A stretch of DNA of 21,752 nucleotides, from the NCBI GenBank assembly GCA_002724825.1, contig PBPU01000117.1, forward strand, positions 1-21,752, in the 5' to 3' direction. The notes beneath the pieces are model-generated. The model was not told the DNA's origin. It did no database searches and saw nothing but the letters and a program-made list of their open reading frames with translations. This document shows positions 14,393 through 21,752 of the stretch, piece by piece. The position numbers and the translations under genes were made by a program. Within the stretch, counting starts at the first letter, position 1; each line of letters begins with the position of its first letter. The DNA is from Acidimicrobiaceae bacterium. GTDB lineage: Bacteria > Actinomycetota > Acidimicrobiia > Acidimicrobiales > UBA8592.

Positions 14393-14898
14393 AGTTACAC
14401 CCAGCAACTGAAGAGCATCTTCAAGAAATTATGACAGTCGATAGAGAAGCTTTTCCGACCCCATGGAGCAAAAAGCTTTGGATGAAAGAAATTTCACGAA
14501 CGGAACGGGCATACTATGTGGCTATAGAAGGTCAGAAAGTTATCGGTTTTGGTGGTGGCCTTCTGGCTGGGGATGATTTTCATATAACAACAATTGCAGT
14601 GAGAGCATCTAACTTAAGTAAAGGGGTAGCTACTCTTATTATGGTCAAATTACTTGAGGATGCAGTGAAACTTGGAGCTACTAATCTCACACTTGAGGTA
14701 CGTATTGGAAACCTTCCAGCACAAGCCTTATATCGAAAGTTCGGTATGGTTCCAGCAGGGATCAGGCCTTCCTATTATCAGCCAGATAATGAAGATGCAT
14801 TAATTATGTGGGCGAACGATATTCATGAGCAGCCATATATGAAACTCTTAGAATCTATCAAGCAAAGCCAAAAAGCAAAGGAAGTTCTTTCATCATGA
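14389..14898 (+). CDS. rimI: RimI-like GNAT N-acetyltransferase
   Basis: RimI acetylates the N-terminal Ala of ribosomal protein S18 in E. coli and may act on other N-termini elsewhere. The 169-residue product is a single GNAT domain. VDREAFPTPWSKKLWMKEI covers the substrate loop, ITTIAVRASNLSKGVATLIM the acetyl-CoA pyrophosphate loop, and EVRIGNLPAQALYRKFGM the typical RimI C-terminal motif. The pyrophosphate loop reads LSKGVA rather than the usual QGxGIG-like form, a mild deviation. A C-terminal tail of about 25 residues follows the domain. Placement between tsaB and tsaD is standard for Actinobacteria, where rimI is sometimes fused to tsaB or tsaD. Confidence 0.9.
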   Translation: MKLHPATEEHLQEIMTVDREAFPTPWSKKLWMKEISRTERAYYVAIEGQKVIGFGGGLLAGDDFHITTIAVRASNLSKGVATLIMVKLLEDAVKLGATNLTLEVRIGNLPAQALYRKFGMVPAGIRPSYYQPDNEDALIMWANDIHEQPYMKLLESIKQSQKAKEVLSS

Positions 14899-15905
14899 CT
14901 TCTGGACTTACTCTTGGGATTGAAACCTCTTGTGATGAAACTGCGGCTTCAGTGGTAACCAGCGACAACGTTGTTCTATCTTCGGTCGTAAGTAGTCAAG
15001 TAGATCTTCATGCGCGTTACGGGGGGGTAGTTCCTGAAGTTGCCAGCAGAGCTCATGTAGGCTTAATCAATCCTGTCATCTCGCAGGCTCTTGTAGAAGC
15101 TGGCGTCGAACCCAAAGATATTGATCTAATAGCAGCGACGAATGGTCCAGGGTTAGTCGGCTCTTTACTAATTGGAGTTAGCGCAGCTAAAGCATTGTCA
15201 CTCGTCTGGGGGAAACCATACGTTGGAGTTAATCATCTTGAAGCTCATCTCTATTCTTGTTTCCTAGAGGAGCCAGACCTTGAACTTCCCTTAGTTGTTT
15301 TATTAGTTTCTGGGGGGCACACAATCCTAGTTTCTATGGAAAAGCATTTGGAATATACAATTCTTGGCCAAACACTCGATGATGCCGTGGGAGAGGCATA
15401 CGATAAAGTAGCGCGCTATCTAGGTCTGGGTTATCCGGGTGGGCCGGTGATTGATCAGCTTGCAGAGACTGGGGAAAATAATATTACATTCCCAAGGCCG
15501 ATGCTTCGTGATGGATATGACTTTAGCTTTAGTGGATTAAAGACAGCAGTTATTAACTATGTGCGCAATAATCCTGACGCGCCTATTGAGGATATTGCTA
15601 CTTCTTTTCAAGAAGCAGTTGTTGAAGTCCTTACCGTGAAAGCACGTAAAGCTGCAATCGAAACAAAAGCAAAAGGTCTTTGTATTGGGGGTGGAGTTGC
15701 CGCTAACTCAAGACTACGCGAGGCAATATTTGATATCTGCTTGGAGGATGAGCTTCACCCATTTGTTCCAAGTCGCGCCTACTGCACTGATAATGCTGCA
15801 ATGGTTGCGGCTACTGGGTGGCGAAGATTTCTTCATGATGGCCCGACGCTCTTAAACACAGGAGCTAACCCCAATCTAAAATTGCCTGAAAAGGTCCACC
15901 TTTAA
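14895..15905 (+). CDS. tsaD: tRNA N6-adenosine threonylcarbamoyltransferase TsaD
   Basis: TsaD transfers the threonylcarbamoyl group from its AMP conjugate to A37 of tRNA. The 336-residue product starts MTSGLTLGIETSCDETAASVV. His114 and His118 in VNHLEAHLYS bind the catalytic metal. LVSGGHTILV, GPVIDQLAE, SFSGLKTAV, GGGVAANSRLREA and YCTDNAAMVAATG complete the nucleotide-binding ASKHA fold. Length and motifs are normal. The start overlaps the rimI stop (ATGA). An 8-base AT-rich inverted repeat straddles the stop codon. Confidence 0.97.
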   Translation: MTSGLTLGIETSCDETAASVVTSDNVVLSSVVSSQVDLHARYGGVVPEVASRAHVGLINPVISQALVEAGVEPKDIDLIAATNGPGLVGSLLIGVSAAKALSLVWGKPYVGVNHLEAHLYSCFLEEPDLELPLVVLLVSGGHTILVSMEKHLEYTILGQTLDDAVGEAYDKVARYLGLGYPGGPVIDQLAETGENNITFPRPMLRDGYDFSFSGLKTAVINYVRNNPDAPIEDIATSFQEAVVEVLTVKARKAAIETKAKGLCIGGGVAANSRLREAIFDICLEDELHPFVPSRAYCTDNAAMVAATGWRRFLHDGPTLLNTGANPNLKLPEKVHL

Positions 15906-15925
15906 TTTTCATATGGGAATTAAAG
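15900..15925 (+). terminator. AT-rich inverted repeat at the end of tsaD
   Basis: CTTTAATT (15900-15907) and AATTAAAG (15918-15925) are perfect complements with a 10-base loop that can add two G-T pairs. The stem includes the tsaD stop codon. It is AT-rich and the nearest T run lies about 18 bases further on, so termination is only possible, not shown. Confidence 0.25.
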
Positions 15926-15973
15926 ATCTATAGAAATTAAGGTTTTTGATTAAATTTAGGTAAGACTTACACT

Positions 15974-17206
15974 ATGAATACTTCTTCTATTTCATCCTTA
16001 GATAAAGCTGAGAAAGAAAAGAGTTTATTGAAGCTTATTGAGGACTTTTTAGAAGAGAATAACCCAAAGTCTATGGATAATGTTGATTTTCGCGGTGCAA
16101 GATTTGATGCAGGTTTAGCTTGGGTGCATTTCCCTGAGGGCGAAGGGGGATTGGCTATCCCGCCAAATATGCAGAGGATAGTGGAGCGCAAAATGCGAGA
16201 AGCAGGCGCCCAGCCCACTGACCCAACGACCTTTTTCATGTCATTAGCTGGACCTACAATCTCAACTCACGGAACTAGTGAACAAAAAAAGCGATTTTTG
16301 CGGCCTATGTATACCGGTGAGGAGAGATGGTGTCAACTTTTCTCAGAGCCAGGAGCGGGGTCCGATTTTGCCGGACTAGCTTGTAAGGCTGAGCGAGATG
16401 GTGACGAGTGGATCGTTACTGGACAAAAAGTATGGAATACCCTTGCACATTTAGGCGACTGGGGGATGTTAGTTACAAGGAGCAACCCTGAGCTTCCTAA
16501 ACATAAGGGGATGACGTACTTCGCTTTGGATATGCATGCACCCGGAGTAGAGGTACGGCCTTTACGCCAAATTATCGGAGAAGCAGAATTTAATGAGGTC
16601 TATGTGACGGAAGTTCGCGTACCTGACTCCTGCAGAATTGGAGATGTCGGTGAAGGGTGGAGAGTGTCACTAACAACACTTATGAATGAGCGGTCTGCTA
16701 TCGGAGGGAGTAGCGGGGGATCAACATCCCAGCCAGGCTCTGGACCCATCGCAGACGCTGTATCCATATGGAAGGATTTACCTATCGAGAGTCGAAATAA
16801 GAAAACGTTAGATGATCTTATGAGCCTATGGGTTAAATCCGAAACGCTTAGGTTAACGAATCAGCGAGCCTCAGCTGCAGCGAAGGCAGGCAATCCAGGG
16901 CCAGAGGGATCCATCGGTAAATTGGCTTCAGCGGAGCTCAATAAGGCAATTTATGAGCTGTGCCTTAATATGCTTGGCCCTTCAGGACAAATTGGGTATG
17001 ACTATACGTTTAGACGACCTGAGCTTTTGTCAACAGATGGTTCGATACATGGACCTCGATACGCATTTCTCCGTGTTCGAGCAAACTCCATTGAGGGAGG
17101 AACCTCAGAAATTATGAGGAACATTCTTGGAGAGCAGGTACTTGGGCTTCCAGGAGAACCAAGAGTCGATAAAGAAGTTCCTTGGTCTGATGTCCCAAGA
17201 AGTTAA
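15974..17206 (+). CDS. Acyl-CoA dehydrogenase family protein
   Basis: Acyl-CoA dehydrogenases are FAD enzymes that introduce the alpha-beta double bond in acyl-CoA thioesters. The 410-residue product has the N-terminal helical domain, then WCQLFSEPGAGSDFAGL (119-135) and EWIVTGQKVWNT (145-156), which contact FAD and substrate. Near the C-terminus comes NSIEGGTSEIMRNILGEQVLGLP. Glu374 is in the place of the catalytic base in the medium-chain enzyme. The substrate is unknown; fatty acid, branched-chain or steroid side-chain CoA esters are all possible. It stands alone, converging on the next gene with only 17 bases between stops. No clear ribosome-binding site precedes the ATG. Confidence 0.92.
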   Translation: MNTSSISSLDKAEKEKSLLKLIEDFLEENNPKSMDNVDFRGARFDAGLAWVHFPEGEGGLAIPPNMQRIVERKMREAGAQPTDPTTFFMSLAGPTISTHGTSEQKKRFLRPMYTGEERWCQLFSEPGAGSDFAGLACKAERDGDEWIVTGQKVWNTLAHLGDWGMLVTRSNPELPKHKGMTYFALDMHAPGVEVRPLRQIIGEAEFNEVYVTEVRVPDSCRIGDVGEGWRVSLTTLMNERSAIGGSSGGSTSQPGSGPIADAVSIWKDLPIESRNKKTLDDLMSLWVKSETLRLTNQRASAAAKAGNPGPEGSIGKLASAELNKAIYELCLNMLGPSGQIGYDYTFRRPELLSTDGSIHGPRYAFLRVRANSIEGGTSEIMRNILGEQVLGLPGEPRVDKEVPWSDVPRS

Positions 17207-17223
17207 AGAACTTAGAAACGCAA

Positions 17224-17835
17224 TTAATCTCTTTTCTGATTTATCTTCCAGTTCGGGTTTCGACCGGTTACGCCAATCAACTTATCAACGGTGGTCGTTC
17301 CGGCTCCACCAGTAACTTCCTTTTTGTATCGTTCCGGACTCTGGGTTCTCACTGCTGGAACAAGTCTTTCTGCAACATATAGGACATAGCCGGCCTGCTC
17401 TTCGTCTATGTGATGATCGATATCACATGCTTGGCTGATGTCCCATGTGAGTATAGTCGTGTCGAATATTCTCGCATTTAACACCGCTTTGGCTTTTGCC
17501 TCTCCGATAGTTGAAGTAGCAAGACCATCCAAAGCCCCAGGAGACCTCCACGCATCCCGACATTCCTTGGCTGCACCCAGGTAGACCCCCACTGGATCGT
17601 CACCAATCAAATCCTTTGGATTAATTAAATCAAGTGAAGGGTCAGGTGGTTGTCGAAGCCCAAACCCTGTGAAAAGACGAGTCGAAGCTACGAGTTTATT
17701 GATGACATCCTTAACATCCCATAAGTCACATGGGGTGGGAAGGAACATCTGTTCACGACTAACACTGGCGATCACAGCGGCAGCCCTAGTTTGTGAAAGG
17801 TCAAGGACTCTTAGAGGATCAGGGTAATTCGGCAT
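17224..17835 (-). CDS. TIGR03086-like protein of the mycothiol-dependent maleylpyruvate isomerase/DinB fold
   Basis: The 203-residue product matches the actinobacterial four-helix DinB-like family that includes mycothiol-dependent maleylpyruvate isomerase. Marks are TPCDLWDVKDVINKLVAS (34-51), GDDPVGVY, WRSPGALDG, FDTTILTWDIS (124-134) and the C-terminal KLIGVTGRNPNW. Family members bind zinc through His-Glu/Asp-His. Here Lys47 is at the first His place, Asp125 is kept, and Leu129 is at the second His place, so metal binding is probably lost. No recognisable ribosome-binding site precedes the start. It is transcribed from the divergent region shared with the MaoC gene. Function unknown. Confidence 0.8.
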   Translation of the reverse strand: MPNYPDPLRVLDLSQTRAAAVIASVSREQMFLPTPCDLWDVKDVINKLVASTRLFTGFGLRQPPDPSLDLINPKDLIGDDPVGVYLGAAKECRDAWRSPGALDGLATSTIGEAKAKAVLNARIFDTTILTWDISQACDIDHHIDEEQAGYVLYVAERLVPAVRTQSPERYKKEVTGGAGTTTVDKLIGVTGRNPNWKINQKRD

Positions 17836-17975
17836 AAACTAGAAATAGCACCTTTTCTAAATTCGCGCATATCTATCCCATCTACAACTAGCAACTTGGA
17901 AAGGACTCATATTATTTCACTTGAAGCCTGCAAGGGCATAGGATAAGGAGGTCAAAACCTTTTGGAGGAACTTTC
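17836..17975. promoter_or_regulatory. Divergent intergenic region
   Basis: These 140 bases separate two divergent starts and must hold both promoters, but I cannot assign -10/-35 pairs with confidence. Close to the MaoC start are two ribosome-binding sequences: a full AAGGAGGT at 17945-17952 and GGAGGAA at 17964-17970, the latter 5 bases before ATG 17976. Confidence 0.5.
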
Positions 17976-18455
17976 ATGAGTGAAAATGCGCAACGAGCAT
18001 ACGGGGCGATGCAGAGTACTATAGGGTCCGACCCAGTAGCAGGGGAGTGGTTCGAGATAAGTCAAGAGAGAATCAATGATTTTGCTGATGCAACGATCGA
18101 CCATCAGTTCATCCATGTTGACTTAGAACGAGCTGCTCAGACTCCCTTCGGAGGAACTATCGCGCATGGTTTCCTCACACTATCTATGTTGGTGCATCTA
18201 TCTACAAGTATTCCTGTTGATGAGTCCTACAAAAATGTGAGTGGTGTATTAATGGGCATCAACTATGGACTAAATAAAGTTCGGTTTCTCAACCCTGTTC
18301 CTGCGGGCTCAAGAGTGCGAGCAACTTCGCAGCCTATTGGTGTATCTCTAAAAGGAAACGCTATAGATTTGACCAGAAAAATGACAGTAGAGATTGAAGG
18401 ACAAGAAAAACCAGCCTTGATCGCAGAATGGATCGGCAGGACAGTTTTTGCATGA
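17976..18455 (+). CDS. MaoC-family hydratase (NodN-like hot-dog fold)
   Basis: MaoC-type hot-dog proteins hydrate 2-enoyl-CoA thioesters with R stereochemistry. The 159-residue product has FADATIDHQFIHVDLERA (36-53), in which Asp42 and His47 match the catalytic Asp and His of the hydratase motif. AHGFLTLSML, GINYGLNKVRFLNPVPAGSRV and the C-terminal AEWIGRTVF follow. This is the short single-domain form usual in actinobacteria, probably a dimer. The start is fixed by GGAGGAA 5 bases upstream. Its stop overlaps the next gene (ATGA), so it leads a three-gene operon with the PPOX-fold protein and the aldo-keto reductase. Confidence 0.9.
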   Translation: MSENAQRAYGAMQSTIGSDPVAGEWFEISQERINDFADATIDHQFIHVDLERAAQTPFGGTIAHGFLTLSMLVHLSTSIPVDESYKNVSGVLMGINYGLNKVRFLNPVPAGSRVRATSQPIGVSLKGNAIDLTRKMTVEIEGQEKPALIAEWIGRTVFA

Positions 18456-18844
18456 GTATTCCTGTTGAAATTGAAAATCTAGAAGATGCATTGTCGGAAT
18501 ATGGAATGAATCCATATCTAATTACGATAGATAACGAAGCGCATCCACATATTACCCACGTGACCTTATCAAGAGATTCTTTAGGTTTTGTCTGTGGTAT
18601 AGGAAAAAAAACATCAGCGAATGTGTTAGAGAGGCCTTCTGTCGCTCTGCTGTGGCCACCTATGAAACAAGATAGCCATAGCCTGATCGTAGATGGGGTA
18701 ATGGAAGTGATAGACACTCAAGAAGGGCCTCAGGGTCGTATTGCACCTAAGGCAGCTATTTTGCATCGTCCAGCGGTAAAAAAAGATACAGATCAAAACT
18801 GTGACTCCGACTGCCAGTCGATCACTATGGATAAAGAGCGGTAA
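18452..18844 (+). CDS. Pyridoxamine 5'-phosphate oxidase-fold (flavin/F420 split-barrel) protein
   Basis: I start this gene at ATG 18452, which overlaps the MaoC stop as ATGA and gives 130 residues. An earlier in-frame ATG at 18428 lies inside MaoC and adds eight unlikely residues. PYLITIDNEAHPHITHVTLS (21-40), LGFVCGIGKKTSANVLERPSVALLWPP and SLIVDGVMEVID form the split beta-barrel that binds FMN or F420 in this superfamily. The C-terminal 20 residues are polar and contain CDSDC, so the barrel seems short. The cofactor and substrate cannot be assigned. The gene is translationally coupled to MaoC and is 2 bases ahead of the aldo-keto reductase. Confidence 0.75.
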   Translation: MSIPVEIENLEDALSEYGMNPYLITIDNEAHPHITHVTLSRDSLGFVCGIGKKTSANVLERPSVALLWPPMKQDSHSLIVDGVMEVIDTQEGPQGRIAPKAAILHRPAVKKDTDQNCDSDCQSITMDKER

Positions 18845-18846
18845 TC

Positions 18847-19863
18847 ATGGAATACACCAAACTTGGCAGAACTGGTTTAAAGGTCTCCCGATTATGTTTA
18901 GGGACTATGACTTTTGGAAATCAATGCGATGTTGAAAAATCTCACCAAATCCTCGACTATGCCCTAGAGTCTGGGATCTCCTTTCTAGATACAGCAGATA
19001 TCTACCCTGCGAATGGTGTCGCAGAAGACATAGGTGAGACGGAACGCATCATTGGTGAATGGATTGGGCCAAAGCGTAATGATGTCGTGTTGGCAACAAA
19101 ATGTTTTGCTCCGACTGGACCAAACCCTTGGCAAGGAGGCGCAAGTAGGAGAAATATTAGGGATTCAGTTGAGGCTTCACTAAGAAGATTGCAGACAGAC
19201 TATATTTACCTATATCAAATACACTTCCCAGATTTCGCTACTCCTATAGATGAAACGTTGGAAGCCTTAGATGACCTCATCCACCAAGGAAAAATTCTTT
19301 ACGCAGGCTGCTCTAACTATCCTGCTTGGTATCTGGCTTTGGCAATAGGTGTTTCGGAAGCTCAGAACATTGTCAGGTTTGACTGTGTCCAGCCTAGATA
19401 CAACCTTTTATTTCGGGAACCAGAACGTGACTTGTATGGTCTGTGCGATTTTAAGGACATAGCAGTGATTCCATACAACCCCTTAGCAGGAGGTCTGCTT
19501 ACAGGAAAGCATTCCAGAGAAGCACCCAATAAAGGAACGAGATTCACATTAAAAGGCGGTCAAGGTCAGAGATATATGGATCGCTATTGGGCAACTGTTT
19601 CTCATGAGACTGTTGATCTAATTCGTCCTGTAGCTGAAGAGGCAGGTATCTCACTAGCTCAGTTAGCTATTGGGTGGGTGTTAGCCAATCCTTCAGTCAC
19701 CTCCCCAATCGTGGGCGCCACGAGCCCTCAACAGCTCGATGACGCCATACGTGCAGAAGAGAACCCTTTAGGTGGAGATATCGTTGTCGCCCTTAATGAG
19801 ATCACACGAGAATTTCGAAGAGGAGACACAGATATCCAATTCCGCAAAAACGTATCTAAATAG
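18847..19863 (+). CDS. Aldo/keto reductase
   Basis: The 338-residue TIM-barrel protein reduces carbonyls with NADPH. The catalytic tetrad is visible: Asp48 and Tyr53 in FLDTADIYP, Lys85 in VLATKCF and His126 in YQIHFPD. The N-terminus MEYTKLGRTGLKVSRLCLGTM and AGCSNYPAWYLA are typical, and SPIVGATSPQQLDDAI near the C-terminus binds the cofactor phosphate. The subtype resembles the YajO/Tas-like group used for various aldehydes. It is the last gene of the MaoC operon, starting 2 bases after the PPOX-fold gene. The substrate is not predictable. Confidence 0.93.
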   Translation: MEYTKLGRTGLKVSRLCLGTMTFGNQCDVEKSHQILDYALESGISFLDTADIYPANGVAEDIGETERIIGEWIGPKRNDVVLATKCFAPTGPNPWQGGASRRNIRDSVEASLRRLQTDYIYLYQIHFPDFATPIDETLEALDDLIHQGKILYAGCSNYPAWYLALAIGVSEAQNIVRFDCVQPRYNLLFREPERDLYGLCDFKDIAVIPYNPLAGGLLTGKHSREAPNKGTRFTLKGGQGQRYMDRYWATVSHETVDLIRPVAEEAGISLAQLAIGWVLANPSVTSPIVGATSPQQLDDAIRAEENPLGGDIVVALNEITREFRRGDTDIQFRKNVSK

Positions 19864-19868
19864 TTTTC

Positions 19869-19888
19869 TAATTGCCGTGTGCCAATTA
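19869..19888. terminator. Small inverted repeat between convergent genes
   Basis: TAATTG (19869-19874) and CAATTA (19883-19888) form a 6-base-pair stem between the convergent aldo-keto reductase and PlsC stops, overlapping the latter. It lacks a T tract on either strand, so a bidirectional terminator role is weakly supported. Confidence 0.2.
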
Positions 19889-20530
19889 TAGAAGTGATTT
19901 GATTTCGTCCATGACGATACCTACGTTGGCAATATGATCGTCACTGTTAAATTTGATTGGATCACCGAACCTTATCTTTACCGTGGGTCGAGGTATTGCA
20001 AATAGGGGAAATGGCTTTCCCATAGGCCAAACACTCTCAGTCCCAGTAAGACCGACAGGAAGAACACAGACATTTGCAGAGGTAGCTATTCTTGAAATCC
20101 CTGGCCTTCCTTGCCCGACACCCTCTGGGCGGTCGGCTTCCGGCACCAGTCTCCCCTCAGGCATGACCGCAACGGAATACCCATCCCCAAGAAGAGCAAC
20201 TGCACGGTTTTCAGCCTCCTCACGTGTTGATTTAGATGCCGCTATACACCCATTACGCTTTAACCAACCTCCAATAATTGGTTTTTCAAATAAGTCGGCT
20301 CTAATCAGACAATGGCAGGTCAATCCCAATTCAGTTAAGACTTTCCATGCAATGATGAAATCAAAAAAACTTCTATGGTTGGCAGCAAGAACGAATGGCT
20401 CACCATCTGGTGTAACGACATGCTTTGGTGCATCTACTTTTGCAAAAATCCGAGTGAAAGCAGAAAGAAGCCTCCCATTCCTTCGAAATGACCGGACTTC
20501 CTTAATTGGTTTTGAATACTGTTGTCTCAT
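19886..20530 (-). CDS. PlsC-type 1-acyl-sn-glycerol-3-phosphate acyltransferase family protein
   Basis: Members transfer acyl groups to lysophospholipids or related acceptors at the inner membrane face. The 214-residue product has the NHRSFFD motif (His52, Asp57; HX4D), FEKPIIGGWLKRNG, MPEGRLV (123-129; acceptor phosphate contact) and LPVGLTGTESVWP. There is no clear transmembrane segment, so membrane attachment is probably peripheral. It is the last gene of a minus-strand operon, starting 11 bases after the enoyl-CoA hydratase stop. Whether it makes phosphatidic acid or another lipid is unclear, as actinobacteria usually carry several paralogues. Confidence 0.88.
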   Translation of the reverse strand: MRQQYSKPIKEVRSFRRNGRLLSAFTRIFAKVDAPKHVVTPDGEPFVLAANHRSFFDFIIAWKVLTELGLTCHCLIRADLFEKPIIGGWLKRNGCIAASKSTREEAENRAVALLGDGYSVAVMPEGRLVPEADRPEGVGQGRPGISRIATSANVCVLPVGLTGTESVWPMGKPFPLFAIPRPTVKIRFGDPIKFNSDDHIANVGIVMDEIKSLL

Positions 20531-20541
20531 AAGATCTATTT

Positions 20542-21387
20542 CTACTCTTTTGCTACTTCTGCACTTAGATCGGATATCCGAAGCTCACCTTCAACCGTTT
20601 GGCCTCCAAGTTCGAGGAACCGTCGAAGAGATCTCTGGCCATCTTGAGAGTAGCAGAGGTCACTAAAGATTTGACTTTCATTGATGAGGCCATTTTTAAG
20701 CGACGGGACCGAATTAAGTAGAGAAGATTTTGCACCTTTGACAGCGGCCGGGTCAAAGCTTGCTATGCGAAGTGCTAACCACTCGACATAGTCGTCAAGT
20801 TCCTCTGGTGGCAATGCCCGCGTGAAGTATCCCCAATCATCACCTGTTTGAGCATCGAGATCAATTCCACCTAGAATAAGCTCTGCAGCTCTACTGTAGC
20901 CTACTAAGGAAGGAAGACGCTGAGTACCTCCTCCGCCCGGAATAATGCCAATAGGTACTTCCATTTGATTCATTTTCGTCTTCCCTAAAGCGGCGAATCG
21001 CATGTCGCAAGCCATAGCAATTTCGCTTCCCCCTCCTCCAATCCTTCCAGAAATTTTACACATAGTGATTTTGGGCAAAACTCTCAACCGCTCACAGAGG
21101 CCATCAAAAATATTCAGATCCTGATCCTCAGAGTTCTGCTGATCGGTTTGATCGCCTAAGAGGGCAGTTACATCAAAATGAGCAAGAAAGAAGTTCGGGT
21201 TTGCGCTTTGAAAGACAACGACAATATGTTCGGTATCATTTTCAAGCCAATAGGATAGTTGAATCAGATCTACTAGAAGCGATTTCGTGATGAGGTTAAT
21301 TGGTGGGTTATCAATTGTTACCCAAAGGACCTGACCTTCAGAGAAAAGGTGAAGGTGGTTGTATTCTGGGGCTTCACTCTCCGACAC
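20542..21387 (-). CDS. Enoyl-CoA hydratase/isomerase family protein
   Basis: The 281-residue crotonase-fold protein adds water across trans-2-enoyl-CoA or performs a related reaction. GRIGGGGSEIAMACDMRFA (115-132) forms the oxyanion hole and contains Glu122. MEVPIGIIPGGGGTQRLP (142-159) contains Glu143. The two match the catalytic Glu144 and Glu164 of the rat mitochondrial enzyme, so hydratase activity is plausible. The usual first oxyanion segment (A-F-xAGxD) reads FFLAHFDVTAL, a modified form. Translation starts at GTG 21387 and overlaps the upstream MDR gene by 14 bases, so the two are coupled. Confidence 0.88.
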   Translation of the reverse strand: MSESEAPEYNHLHLFSEGQVLWVTIDNPPINLITKSLLVDLIQLSYWLENDTEHIVVVFQSANPNFFLAHFDVTALLGDQTDQQNSEDQDLNIFDGLCERLRVLPKITMCKISGRIGGGGSEIAMACDMRFAALGKTKMNQMEVPIGIIPGGGGTQRLPSLVGYSRAAELILGGIDLDAQTGDDWGYFTRALPPEELDDYVEWLALRIASFDPAAVKGAKSSLLNSVPSLKNGLINESQIFSDLCYSQDGQRSLRRFLELGGQTVEGELRISDLSAEVAKE

Positions 21388-21752
21388 GCACTACGACCTT
21401 TCCCCAAGTTTTCCTATCGGCAAGATCCTGAATGGCTTGAGCGCCACTTTGATATTCATATGGTGGGAAAATAAGCGGATCTACTTCCCCAGTCCCAGCT
21501 AATTCAAGGACAGACCTCATTTGGGCATCTAATGATTTTGGATTTCTGCCCAATGATGCGCCCCAATGCACCCCAACAACACTGTAGTTCTTTAGAAGCA
21601 TATGGTTTGCAGGAAGGTCAGGAATCCCGGCAACGAACCCAATAATAAGTAAACGACCGTCCCATGCCATACATCTCCGAACTTGATGAGTCGTTTCTCC
21701 CCCAACTGGATCATAAGCAACATCTACACCGCCGTTACTTGCATCTCGAACT
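21374..21752 (-). CDS. NADPH:quinone oxidoreductase-like MDR family protein (5' part cut by window)
   Basis: The frame is open to the right window edge, giving 125 visible C-terminal residues; the ATG at 21670 is internal, not the start. The visible part begins VRDASNGGVDVAYDPVGGET, the end of the Rossmann fold. GRLLIIGFVAGIPDLPANHMLLKN, VVGVHWGAS and the C-terminal WGKVVVRVG follow. These are typical of the zinc-free quinone oxidoreductase branch of medium-chain dehydrogenases, which use NADPH on quinones or enones. It leads the minus-strand operon with the enoyl-CoA hydratase and PlsC-type genes, pointing to lipid or CoA-ester metabolism. Confidence 0.9.
   Translation of the reverse strand, partial: VRDASNGGVDVAYDPVGGETTHQVRRCMAWDGRLLIIGFVAGIPDLPANHMLLKNYSVVGVHWGASLGRNPKSLDAQMRSVLELAGTGEVDPLIFPPYEYQSGAQAIQDLADRKTWGKVVVRVGE

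Noticed and set aside
19953..20666. A long plus-strand open frame of 237 codons antisense to the PlsC-type and enoyl-CoA hydratase genes.
   Set aside because: The minus-strand products have clear family motifs, while the plus-strand translation shows no domain and is rich in Ser/Arg/Pro, as a shadow frame would be.

Overview
The window is a chromosomal segment of an actinomycete-like bacterium, most likely a member of class Acidimicrobiia or a close relative. That placement is inferred from remembered family patterns, not from a search. Three things point to it: the S4 protein lacks zinc cysteines and has an N-terminus of Acidimicrobiia type; the order infA-rpmJ-rpsM-rpsK-rpsD-rpoA-rplQ-truA-rplM-rpsI-glmM, followed by glmS-nnr-alr-tsaE-tsaB-rimI-tsaD, is characteristic of Actinomycetota; and a TIGR03086-type (mycothiol-dependent isomerase fold) protein is present. 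Base composition is moderate rather than high GC, as in marine or freshwater streamlined relatives. Genes are tightly packed, often with ATGA or GTGA overlaps.

Region 1 (1-4899) is the distal end of the ribosomal superoperon: infA (its start is cut off by the window edge), rpmJ, rpsM, rpsK, rpsD, rpoA, rplQ, truA, then rplM and rpsI behind a 126-base leader with two inverted repeats. Region 2 (4999-12265) is cell-envelope precursor supply and metabolite repair: glmM, a very unusual 1140-residue GlmS-like protein, a fused NAD(P)HX epimerase/dehydratase, and alanine racemase. Region 3 (12283-15905) holds an S58-family self-processing peptidase homologue, then the tRNA t6A set tsaE-tsaB-rimI-tsaD in an overlapping operon.

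Region 4 (15974-21752) is accessory lipid and redox metabolism. It contains an acyl-CoA dehydrogenase, a convergent isomerase-fold protein that has lost likely metal ligands, a MaoC hydratase/PPOX-fold/aldo-keto reductase operon, and a convergent minus-strand operon encoding a quinone-oxidoreductase-like MDR protein (cut by the window edge), an enoyl-CoA hydratase and a PlsC-type acyltransferase.

The most notable object is the GlmS-like protein. Its glutaminase domain is split by a roughly 145-residue helical insert. Its isomerase half keeps the E. coli Glu488/His504 pair at exact spacing but has Arg where the Schiff-base Lys603 should be. It then continues for about 300 residues of unrecognised sequence. 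Its start looks leaderless, with a perfect dyad beside the -10 box. No mobile elements, CRISPR arrays, tRNA or rRNA genes were seen, and no gap between genes exceeds 300 bases.
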